Shown piece after piece: positions 26,860-34,609 of a stretch of 64,000 bases of DNA. The translations under genes and the position numbers were made by a program. A model generated the notes under the pieces. That model saw nothing but the letters and a program-made list of their open reading frames with translations. It had not been told where the DNA came from and ran no database searches. Where the stretch lies: positions 3,137,001 through 3,201,000 of the forward strand of contig NZ_CP146077.1 of the NCBI RefSeq assembly GCF_037023725.1, given 5' to 3'. Each line of letters opens with the position of its first letter. The stretch's first letter is position 1. The DNA is from Pseudomonas bubulae. GTDB taxonomy: Bacteria > Pseudomonadota > Gammaproteobacteria > Pseudomonadales > Pseudomonadaceae.

Positions 26860-27462
26860 CTACAGATTGCTCTCATCCACATCCACATCCACATCCACAT
26901 CCAGCGCCTGGCCGATAGCGTAGTAATGTCCTCCGGCGATGTAATGCAGGCTGCGCAAGGTCGGGGCGGCAGTTTCAAAGTGCCAGTGACCTTCGCTGAA
27001 AACGCGAGTGTCGGCCCAGGCCCCAACCACTTCCCCGATAAACAGGTCGTAAGTTTGTTGGTTGTGCGGTTCGGGGATCAACTTGCAGGCCAGCCAGGCT
27101 GAGCAACCTTCAACAAATGGCAGGTCATGGGCAGGCATCTCGAACAGTTGCACCGCGCAATGCTCGAGTTTGTCCGGGTCATCGACCAGGCTGACGCTGC
27201 CGACCAGGCTGGTCAGCCTGATTTGGGCTACGGTAGGTACCTGGATCACAAAGACCCCGCTGTTTTCCACCAAGGCGCGGGTTTTCACGTTTTTATCCAG
27301 CACCACGGTCAACTTGGGCGGGTCGAAGTCCAGGGCGCATGCCCAGGCTGCTGCCATGACATTCTGCACCCCTGCATGGCGGGACGAGACTAGAATCGTC
27401 GGGCCGTGGTTAAGCAGTCGGTAGGCTTTGTCCAGAGGGACGGCTGCAATATGTTCGTGCAT
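26860..27462 (-). CDS. Flavin-reductase-like / flavoredoxin-family protein
   Basis: This 200-residue protein belongs to the FMN-binding split-barrel flavin-reductase-like group. Visible blocks are TILVSSRHAGVQNVMAAAWA, LTVVLDKNVKTRALVENSG and YDLFIGEVVGAWAD. Such proteins reduce or bind flavin in the cytoplasm; the partner is unknown. GGAG precedes the ATG. The last residues are an unusual (Val-Asp)4-5 tail encoded by a hexanucleotide repeat at 26875-26903, which may vary in length between strains without changing frame. Confidence 0.75.
   Translation of the reverse strand: MHEHIAAVPLDKAYRLLNHGPTILVSSRHAGVQNVMAAAWACALDFDPPKLTVVLDKNVKTRALVENSGVFVIQVPTVAQIRLTSLVGSVSLVDDPDKLEHCAVQLFEMPAHDLPFVEGCSAWLACKLIPEPHNQQTYDLFIGEVVGAWADTRVFSEGHWHFETAAPTLRSLHYIAGGHYYAIGQALDVDVDVDVDESNL
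26875..26903. repeat. Hexanucleotide tandem repeat (ATCCAC)n inside a coding sequence
   Basis: Four perfect ATCCAC units plus a partial fifth encode the Val-Asp repeats at the end of the flavin-reductase-like protein. The unit is six bases, so gain or loss of a unit keeps the frame. Confidence 0.9.
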
Positions 27463-27578
27463 TGTGGCTCCGCAATCGGGCAGTTTTAAAGTGCGGTCAA
27501 GGCCGCCGGCTTTGACTTATCGCCAGAAGGATACGACGCTGGATTCTTTATCTGAAGCGTCTTTGAACAGGAATAACC

Positions 27579-28790
27579 ATGGCCAACCCTTACCGCGAAC
27601 TTCTGGCAATACCTGGCGTCATGGGGTTGGTGGTGGCAAGTTCGATTGCCCGTTTGCCGCAGGCAATGATCGGCATCGGCATCATCACCATGCTGGTGCA
27701 GCAAACAGGGCTTTACTGGCTGGCCGGGGCGGTGGCCGGAACCTTTACCCTGGCCAATGCCCTGGTGGGGCCGCAGATATCAAAACGCGTCGACCGGTTG
27801 GGTCAGCGCCGGGTGCTGCCGGTGTTCACCGCATTCAGCATCGCCATGCTGCTGGCGTTGATCGCCGCAGCACATCTGCGTGCCGACGCACCGTTGCTGT
27901 TTGTCCTGGCGGCACTGGCAGGCACCATGCCAAGCATGCCGGCCATGACCAGGGCGCGCTGGACCCAGCTTTTTCGCGGCAAGTCGCTGCTGCATACCGC
28001 GTTCTCCCTGGATACCGTGCTAACTGAAATGGCCTTTATCCTGGGGCCGCCCCTGGCGATTGGCCTGAGCACCGGGCTGTTTGCCGAAGCCGGGCCCCTG
28101 GCGGTGGCCGTATTGCTGGCGGTGGGCGTTACGGCGTTTGTGATGCAGCGCCAGACTGAGCCACAGATCATCAAATCGGCCAGCACTCATACAGGCTCGA
28201 CCTGGCGTCTTGCGGGCCTGCCTACCATTGTCCTGGCCTTGCTGGGCATGGGCGTTATCGGCGGCTCCGTCGATGTGGCCGTGGTTGCCTTTGCCAACGC
28301 CCATGACTGGCCGGCATCTGCCAGTTTTATCCTTGCCGCCTATGCTCTGGGGTCATTGATTGCCGGTCTGGCCTTTGGCGCTTTCAGAATTGCCATGCCC
28401 ATGGCACAGCAATTTTTTATCGGGATTCTGGTCACGGCCATCACTGCGGTATTGCCGATTTTTTCATCTGGTGTCTATGTCCTGGCCCTGTTGCTGTTTG
28501 TTTCCGGGGTGTCTTTCGCACCAACCATGGTGATTGTCATGAACCTGGGCACGCTTATATTGCCGCCGCAGCGGGTCACTGAGGGTCTGACCTGGATGTC
28601 CACTGGCATCAGCATCGGCGTGGCATTCGGCGGGGTGGTGGCAGGCCTGGTAATCGACGCCTGGGGCGCCCGCGCCGGTTTTGCCGTTCCTATTGTCGCC
28701 GGAGCGGTGATGGTGCTGATTGTATTGCTTGGCCTGCGCACGCTGAATGTTGCAGCACAGGCTCAGTCACAGCAGGATTTTGCCAGGTGA
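27579..28790 (+). CDS. MFS transporter, 403 residues
   Basis: The protein has twelve predicted membrane spans and opens LLAIPGVMGLVVASSIARLP, with the loop SKRVDRLGQRRVL after span 2. It resembles uncharacterised bacterial MFS carriers (YfcJ/YcaD-like 12-span group), so substrate and direction are unknown. It is divergent from the flavin-reductase-like gene (116-base gap) and converges on mexT, whose 3' end lies only 29 bases away. GGAATAA lies just before the ATG. Confidence 0.75.
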   Translation: MANPYRELLAIPGVMGLVVASSIARLPQAMIGIGIITMLVQQTGLYWLAGAVAGTFTLANALVGPQISKRVDRLGQRRVLPVFTAFSIAMLLALIAAAHLRADAPLLFVLAALAGTMPSMPAMTRARWTQLFRGKSLLHTAFSLDTVLTEMAFILGPPLAIGLSTGLFAEAGPLAVAVLLAVGVTAFVMQRQTEPQIIKSASTHTGSTWRLAGLPTIVLALLGMGVIGGSVDVAVVAFANAHDWPASASFILAAYALGSLIAGLAFGAFRIAMPMAQQFFIGILVTAITAVLPIFSSGVYVLALLLFVSGVSFAPTMVIVMNLGTLILPPQRVTEGLTWMSTGISIGVAFGGVVAGLVIDAWGARAGFAVPIVAGAVMVLIVLLGLRTLNVAAQAQSQQDFAR

Positions 28791-28819
28791 GTGGTAATTG
28801 CTCCTGCGCCTTGCAGGTG

Positions 28820-29734
28820 TCAAAGGCTGTCCGGATCTCCGAAAAACATCTGAATCCGTGATCGCAACCAGCGCTCCCCGGGATCGTTGTCCTGGGCGCC
28901 GCGCCAGGCCATATGCAGCTCGAAGCTTTGGGTGTCCAGCGGCGGGTCTTCGGCGCGCACGCCACCCGCCGCGGTAAGGGCTTCGGCCGTATAGTCGGGC
29001 ACGGTGGCGATGATATCGGTTCCTGCCAGCAGGGTGCTCAGGCCATTGAACTGCGGTACGGCGAGCACCACATGACGCTTGCGGCCCATTTTTTCCAGTT
29101 CGGTATCGATAAACCCGCTCAGGTCACCGGCGAACGACACCAGTGCGTGGGGGCGTTCGCAGAAGTCGTCCAGGCTCAGGGGGCCGGGCATGGTGTCGGC
29201 ACGTAACAGTTTGGGACGGCTACGGCGCAGTACTTTGCGCTTGGCGTTGGCAGGCAGGTCGCTGGTGTAGCTGACGCCCACCGAAATCTCGCCCGAGGCC
29301 AGCAGTGGCGGCATCAGTATGTAGTTGACGCGGCGGACAACCAGGACGATACCCGGTGCTTCTGCACGCAAGCGCTTGAGCAGCAGCGGCAGCAGGGCGA
29401 ATTCGACATCGTCCGACAAGCCGATGCGAAACACTGAGGTGCTGGTCGCCGGGTTGAACTCTGAAGCGCGGCTCACCGCCGTGGAAATCGAGTCAAGGGC
29501 AGGCGAGAGCAGGGCAAAGATCTCGATCGCCCGGGCAGTCGGCTCCATGCTGCGCCCGGTACGGACAAAAAGCGGATCGTCGAACAGATTGCGCAAGCGT
29601 GACAGCGCCGCACTGATGGCCGGCTGGCCCAGAAACAGCTTCTCGGCTGCACGGGTCACACTGCGTTCATGCATCAGGGTTTCAAAGACGATCAGCAGAT
29701 TCAGATCGACGCGACGCAAGTCGTTACGGTTCAT
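28820..29734 (-). CDS. mexT: LysR-type activator MexT
   Basis: This 304-residue LysR regulator starts MNRNDLRRVDLNLLIVFETL with the helix-turn-helix at about 19-60 (ERSVTRAAEKLFLGQPAISA). It continues with an inducer domain ending RWLRSRIQMFFGDPDSL. I recognise this as very close to P. aeruginosa MexT. The divergent neighbour is mexS, exactly as in P. aeruginosa, which supports the call. In P. aeruginosa MexT activates mexS and the mexEF-oprN efflux operon after redox/electrophile stress. Here the gene downstream of mexT is a convergent MFS gene and no mexEF-oprN is present in the window. The frame is intact. Confidence 0.85.
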   Translation of the reverse strand: MNRNDLRRVDLNLLIVFETLMHERSVTRAAEKLFLGQPAISAALSRLRNLFDDPLFVRTGRSMEPTARAIEIFALLSPALDSISTAVSRASEFNPATSTSVFRIGLSDDVEFALLPLLLKRLRAEAPGIVLVVRRVNYILMPPLLASGEISVGVSYTSDLPANAKRKVLRRSRPKLLRADTMPGPLSLDDFCERPHALVSFAGDLSGFIDTELEKMGRKRHVVLAVPQFNGLSTLLAGTDIIATVPDYTAEALTAAGGVRAEDPPLDTQSFELHMAWRGAQDNDPGERWLRSRIQMFFGDPDSL

Positions 29735-30012
29735 CGGGCAGGCTTCGCAGTCGGTTCAACAGGTAGTGAGGTAACGGATCTTACTGGCAAAACTGTTTTT
29801 TCGTCACTCGGTAGATTTTCTTTCTTGCTGGACTGTAGGAGGTTTAACTCCTGTTTATGGTGGTTTCCCCGGTTTTTCAGGGCTTCTGCTCGCTGTAAAC
29901 CTGTCGGCGGATCAATGCCAGGCATGTCGACTATTAATGCTGTCTGTTAGTCTTGCGCACAAAGCCCGGATAAAGTCCCGTGGTATTAGCGATTAATTAG
30001 GCGAGGTTGGTA
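29735..30012. other. mexT-mexS divergent intergenic region
   Basis: These 278 bases should contain both promoters and MexT sites. A partial match to the MexT/nod-box consensus is the ATCA...GTCGAC-TAT stretch near 29911-29936, but the spacing is wrong. I do not call a definite site. Confidence 0.45.
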
Positions 30013-31047
30013 ATGTCGCGCACGATCCGTTTTCACAAGTTTGGTCCGGCCGAGGTGCTCAAGTGCGAAGAGCACGAAGTCGCCGCGCCTGCTCCCGGCG
30101 AAGTGCAGGTCCGTGTTCAAGCCATTGGCATCAGCTGGTATGACGTGCTCTGGCGGCAGAACCTGGCCCCCAGCCACGCCCGTTTGCCTGCGGGTATCGG
30201 CCATGAAATGGCAGGTATCGTCACCGCCGTCGGTGCCGGGGTTGATGATCTGGCGATTGGTGACAAGGTCGCCAGCTTTCCGGGCCAGAGCGCCAATGAC
30301 TACCCGACCTATGGCGAGCTGATTTTGATGCCACGCTCCACGCTGACCCGCTACCCGGACGTATTGTCTGCGGTAGAGGCCAGCGTACATTACACACCGC
30401 TGTTGATCGCCTATTTCGCATATGTCGATCTGGCCCAGGTCAAGCCCGGGCAGACCGTACTGATCACCGATGCCAGCCATTGCGCCGGTCCTTCGTTCGT
30501 GCAGTTGGGCAAGGCGATGGGCCTGAAGGTGATTGCTGCGACCAAGGACGCCAGTGAGCGCGAGTGCCTGCTGGCACTGGGTGCCGACAAGGTGATTGTC
30601 ACCGAAGAGCAGGACTTGCTGATGCAGATCAACAAGATCACCGACAACAAGGGCGTGGATGTGGTGCTCGATGGTCTGGGTGGCCCGCAAATGTCAGTGC
30701 TGGGTGATGTCCTGGCGCCTCGTGGCAGCCTTGTTCTGTATGGTTTGCAAGGCGGTAACCAGACAGGGTTTCCGGGCTGTGCGTGCTTTCAGAAGAACAT
30801 CAAGTTCTTCGTGCACTGCATCGGTAACTTCACTGGCAAGCCCGAGCTGGGTATCGCACAGGACGAAGAGGCGATGAAACGTGCCTTGCGTGATATCAAC
30901 CAGCTAACTGCTGACCGGGTGCTCACACCGCTGGAGATCAAGGTGTTCCCTTTTGAGGACTTTGTAGAAGCCCATCGTTATATGGATGGTTGTCCGTGCC
31001 GGGGGCGAGTTGCTTTGCAAGTGGCTTGCGACCTGAAGCCTGACTAG
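30013..31047 (+). CDS. mexS: MexS, MDR-family oxidoreductase
   Basis: This 344-residue zinc-type alcohol-dehydrogenase-family protein starts MSRTIRFHKFGPAEVLKCEE. It has the quinone-oxidoreductase-like nucleotide-binding region (VLITDASHCAGPSFVQLGKA) and lacks the structural-zinc cysteine cluster. It matches P. aeruginosa MexS (PA2491) in length and sequence as I recall them. There MexS loss causes a metabolic signal that turns on MexT. The ATG at 30013 has GAGG about 7 bases before it; the upstream TTG at 30007 is not needed. A strong terminator follows 25 bases after the stop. Confidence 0.85.
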   Translation: MSRTIRFHKFGPAEVLKCEEHEVAAPAPGEVQVRVQAIGISWYDVLWRQNLAPSHARLPAGIGHEMAGIVTAVGAGVDDLAIGDKVASFPGQSANDYPTYGELILMPRSTLTRYPDVLSAVEASVHYTPLLIAYFAYVDLAQVKPGQTVLITDASHCAGPSFVQLGKAMGLKVIAATKDASERECLLALGADKVIVTEEQDLLMQINKITDNKGVDVVLDGLGGPQMSVLGDVLAPRGSLVLYGLQGGNQTGFPGCACFQKNIKFFVHCIGNFTGKPELGIAQDEEAMKRALRDINQLTADRVLTPLEIKVFPFEDFVEAHRYMDGCPCRGRVALQVACDLKPD

Positions 31048-31071
31048 GCTGCGCAAAACTTCCCGTCTCAT

Positions 31072-31112
31072 AAACGCGGCCCTGAACATAGTGTTCAGGG
31101 CCGCGTTTTTTT
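31072..31112 (+). terminator. Rho-independent terminator after mexS
   Basis: A 17-base arm (31072-31088) pairs perfectly with 31092-31108 around a TAG loop, and the transcript runs on into U residues to 31112. The stem core is GCGGCCCTGAACA. Confidence 0.95.
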
Positions 31113-31343
31113 GTGTCTGGCCCCAGCGGACTTTTGGTTTGCTTTATCCAGAAAGAAAGTGCGACTGAAGAACATGTCATAAGAGTGCAGCATAAGAAAG
31201 TATGTATTCTATTGAGTGGTTTTTGTAGGTTTGTTCCTGTGCGTATGTGCGTCTCGTCTCTTCCGGGTCCAAGAGTTGCAGTAAATCTGGGCGCGTCTAA
31301 TTGGGCGTGCTGATAATAAGAAGCTCGATCCGGAGGATAATCC

Positions 31344-32807
31344 ATGAACAACTTTCATGAACAGGCCATGGGCTTTGTGTATCAACAAGTTCTGCATCGG
31401 CTTCTGGGGTGTTTCAGTCGTCCCGAGCGCATTGCATTGCAGTTGTTGATTCAACGTTTATTAGTGGCGGCCGGTGGCGTGGAGCGCATAGGGAATTACC
31501 GGGTAATGGTGGTTCATGAGGGCGGCAAGGAGTGTGCCTATACATTGGCTTTTTTACGCGCCGCACAACTGAGTATTGCCGGGCGCTCGCCAGAGACGTT
31601 CAAGTTACGCATTGCGATACTGCGCCAGCCACGCATGACCGCCAATGTGATGGAGCGAATTCAGACCCAGTGCAACGAGTTGTTTATCTATGAAGATATG
31701 CGTGTCGAGTTGTTGATTGTCGATGAGCAGAGTACAACCAGGCTGCATAAACAGACGGTTTTCGAGAGCCTGCCTTCGGTGATGAATCGTACTCAGGTGC
31801 TGATGTCAGGACACCTGACCCAAGGCGACGCCAGAGCGACATTCTTTTATTCCGACCTGCTGGCCCGGGCCAAGCTGTACCGTCAGGCATGCAGATGGGG
31901 CGCCAGGGTGGACGCCCTGATTGACCGGCGCCCGCCCAGCCATCTGGGGCAATACGTGACGTGGATCCAGCAGGTTGCAGAGCAGCACGGGCATGCACCG
32001 CCGGGTGATGACCATGAAAGCTTTGAAAACGCAGTCAAGTTGTGCAGCAAACTGGATGATGACTATAAAGAGTTCTTGAAATTGCCTCCCGCGTATCGGG
32101 GTGAGTTTTCTGCAATCAGTGGCGGCAGCAATGATATTGACGTGATCAATATTTTTGATTGTTTATGCCACGAAGCGGACGTGTTGAGTTCTCAGGTACT
32201 GATGTTTGTGGAGGGACCATGGAATATAAAAATGCTGGACATTGAGGAGCCGCAAGCGGCGGTCGTGTTAGTGGCTGCCCACCTCCAGGGTTTGCGTGGC
32301 ACTTACCAGTACGGGGTGGAATACAGTGTCGGTGCGGATGCTTACTTGCGCCGTGCATCGCTGGAAAATCAGTGCAATGAACGGTTTAAAGGTCAATTGA
32401 TAAAGAGGCTCGGCGCTTCGTTCAATACACCGAAACGAATTAGAAAGTTGCACGGTGTCGCCACTCAGTACCTGGGTGAACTGCACGGTGTCAATAATGA
32501 ACAGTTGGGCTGCTTTATATGTTCGCCTTTTGTTAATAAAGCCGATGACCTGGAGTCCTTTCTACAAAACTGCTACCCCGAAAAATTGCAATACATCCAC
32601 GAATTTCGACGGGTACTGATGGACCCGGACAGCTCTTCGCAGGTCGATATCGCCTGGCTGGAGTCTGTAAGCGGACTGCCCCTTGCATCGTTGCAAGCGC
32701 TTTATCACATGGAAAAAACAGACGTGAGAACAAGCAACACCCTGATTGCCACATTGTGCGCTCACGACCCAAGCAAAAAACCCTGGCACCCAGTACTTGC
32801 GGGCTAA
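31344..32807 (+). CDS. Unrecognised protein, 487 residues
   Basis: I do not recognise this protein. The ATG at 31344 is well supported by GGAGG 9 bases upstream. No signal peptide or membrane segment is visible. Features seen are a helical N-terminus, a strand-turn-strand block NYRVMVVHEGGKECAYTLAF, a mid-region RRPPSHLGQYVTWIQQVAEQ, an acidic SKLDDDYKEFLKLPP stretch, and a cysteine-containing part (FDCLCHEAD, LGCFICSP). Its codon choice is visibly more A/T-rich than its neighbours', hinting at transfer. It stands between the mexS terminator and the Fan1-helicase operon on the same strand, about 150 bases ahead of fan1. It could be a regulator or an unlinked cargo gene. Confidence 0.7.
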   Translation: MNNFHEQAMGFVYQQVLHRLLGCFSRPERIALQLLIQRLLVAAGGVERIGNYRVMVVHEGGKECAYTLAFLRAAQLSIAGRSPETFKLRIAILRQPRMTANVMERIQTQCNELFIYEDMRVELLIVDEQSTTRLHKQTVFESLPSVMNRTQVLMSGHLTQGDARATFFYSDLLARAKLYRQACRWGARVDALIDRRPPSHLGQYVTWIQQVAEQHGHAPPGDDHESFENAVKLCSKLDDDYKEFLKLPPAYRGEFSAISGGSNDIDVINIFDCLCHEADVLSSQVLMFVEGPWNIKMLDIEEPQAAVVLVAAHLQGLRGTYQYGVEYSVGADAYLRRASLENQCNERFKGQLIKRLGASFNTPKRIRKLHGVATQYLGELHGVNNEQLGCFICSPFVNKADDLESFLQNCYPEKLQYIHEFRRVLMDPDSSSQVDIAWLESVSGLPLASLQALYHMEKTDVRTSNTLIATLCAHDPSKKPWHPVLAG

Positions 32808-32959
32808 GGCAGGTGGTTTGGGGGCGGGTGAGTACCACCCCGGCCTGCTGGCGGGGACCCGGCGAACGCACCGCTCATCCAATAGCATTTGCCAGAGCCC
32901 CGGGCAAACTGATATCTGTACGCATATCCAGTATTCATGCTCAGTGGTTAGTTCTGCCT

Positions 32960-34609
32960 GTGATTTCCAATCCCCTCGAAGACCCGTTTTACTACCTGAA
33001 AAACTTCCGGCATGTGCTTGACTGGATCGCTGCCCGTTATGAAGACGTGCTGACTGTCGACGAGCAACGGTTTATCGCAGGGTTTGCCCAATTACCCGGC
33101 CCCTCGCAAGCGCTGTGGGTGCGCATGATCATGCGCAAGGGCGATCACTTCCGGGCCGGCAGGCTCAATTACCCGGAAATCGGTGATACCGCGCTGGCGG
33201 CGGCCCCCTTGCTGGCTCTTGGCTGGCTGGATAATCAGGCGCCCTTGGCCTTGGCCGACGTGTTTGACGTACTGCAAAAAGCGGAAATCCTGGCCTGTTT
33301 CAGTGCCCGTATCACGCAACCCAAGGGTAAAAAAACGGACTGGTTCGAGCAACTGGCTGCCGACTTGACCCAGCACCAACCCCTTTCCCAATGGCATCCC
33401 GGCCTTACCGAGCCGCTTTACACCCTCAACCACCGAGCGCTGTGTGACCGCCTGCGGCTGATGTTTTTTGGCAACCTGGGGCAGAGCTGGTCCGATCTGG
33501 TACTGGCCGACCTCGGCCTGTTTACCTATGAGAAGGTCGATTTCAGCCACGAGTCCCGTGCTCTGGGGTGCCGGGCCGATATAGAGGGCTATTTGCAGCT
33601 CCATGCCTGTCGCGAGCAATTTGAGCTCAGTGGCGATGCCGCTGCCGTGCTGCAACAGGTGCTCGACTACCAGGCAGGCAACCGCTGGCTGCAACGGCGC
33701 CGCGGGCGCTTGTTGTTTCAGCTGGGTCAGCATCTGGAGCGGGCAGGGGATCTGACGCGGGCACTGGAGGTCTATCAGCACAGCCTGCACCCCGAGGCTC
33801 GCCAGCGCAGCATTCGCGTGCTCGAGCGTCAGGCGCACTATGCACCGGCATTGCAGTTGGCCGAAGACGCGCAACAGGCCCCACTGACTGATGCCGAGCT
33901 TCAGCATCTGCGACGAATCATCCCGCGCTTGCGCCGCAAGCTGGGCTTGGCGCCATTGCCCGTGGCCCAGGCAATGCTACCCGACCGGCTCGACCTGAGC
34001 CTGCCACGGGACGAAGCGGCCAGTGTCGAGCTAATGGCTGCCGCGCACTTGCACAGCGCTGCAGCGCCTGTGCATTACGTGGAAAACACCCTGGTTAACG
34101 GGCTCTTCGGTCTGCTGTGTTGGCCGGCGATTTTCGCACCCTTGCCGGGCGCCTTTTTTCACCCGTATCAGAGTGGTCCGGCAGACATGCTGGAAGATGA
34201 TTTCTATCAGCAGCGTGCCGACAGGTTCGAGGCTTGCCTGGCGCAGCTCGATGATGGCCGTTACCTGACCACTATCCGCGACACCTATGCTGCCAAATTT
34301 GGCGTGCAGTCTAACTTCGTGGCCTGGAATCACCTGAATCAGAACCTGCTGGAAGAGGCATTACGGTGTTTGCCCCCTGCGCACTTGAAACTTTGGTTTC
34401 GGCGTCTGTTGCTGGATATCAGGGCCAATCGCAGCGGTATGCCCGACCTGATCCAGTTTTTTACGGCGCAACACACCTATCGCATGATTGAGGTCAAAGG
34501 CCCGGGTGACCGTCTGCAGGACAACCAACTGCGCTGGCTGGCCTTTTGTGAAGAGCACGGGATGCCGGTGACCGTGTGTTATGTGCAATGGCAGGAGCTG
34601 CAAGGGTGA
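32960..34609 (+). CDS. Fan1-type structure-specific nuclease (VRR-NUC)
   Basis: This 549-residue protein has the C-terminal VRR-NUC PD-(D/E)XK nuclease: MPDL with P495-D496 and the EVKG core E511-V512-K513, then GDRLQDNQLRW. The N-terminal half (SLEDPFYY-like start, SAP/winged-helix region with RMIMRKGDHFR) and the middle TPR-like helices match bacterial FAN1. FAN1 in P. aeruginosa cuts flaps and interstrand-crosslinked DNA from the 5' side. The start is taken as GTG 32960, giving V-I-S-N-P-L-E-D-P-F as in relatives; no strong ribosome-binding site is seen. Its stop overlaps the helicase GTG (GTGA), so the two are translationally coupled. Confidence 0.83.
   Translation: MISNPLEDPFYYLKNFRHVLDWIAARYEDVLTVDEQRFIAGFAQLPGPSQALWVRMIMRKGDHFRAGRLNYPEIGDTALAAAPLLALGWLDNQAPLALADVFDVLQKAEILACFSARITQPKGKKTDWFEQLAADLTQHQPLSQWHPGLTEPLYTLNHRALCDRLRLMFFGNLGQSWSDLVLADLGLFTYEKVDFSHESRALGCRADIEGYLQLHACREQFELSGDAAAVLQQVLDYQAGNRWLQRRRGRLLFQLGQHLERAGDLTRALEVYQHSLHPEARQRSIRVLERQAHYAPALQLAEDAQQAPLTDAELQHLRRIIPRLRRKLGLAPLPVAQAMLPDRLDLSLPRDEAASVELMAAAHLHSAAAPVHYVENTLVNGLFGLLCWPAIFAPLPGAFFHPYQSGPADMLEDDFYQQRADRFEACLAQLDDGRYLTTIRDTYAAKFGVQSNFVAWNHLNQNLLEEALRCLPPAHLKLWFRRLLLDIRANRSGMPDLIQFFTAQHTYRMIEVKGPGDRLQDNQLRWLAFCEEHGMPVTVCYVQWQELQG

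Noticed and set aside
26875..26903. CRISPR-like repeats
   Set aside because: The unit is a contiguous hexamer without spacers and lies inside a coding sequence.
29911..29936. MexT (nod-box) site ATCA...GTCGAC
   Set aside because: Spacing between ATCA and GTCGAC does not fit the known consensus, so I list it only as weak.
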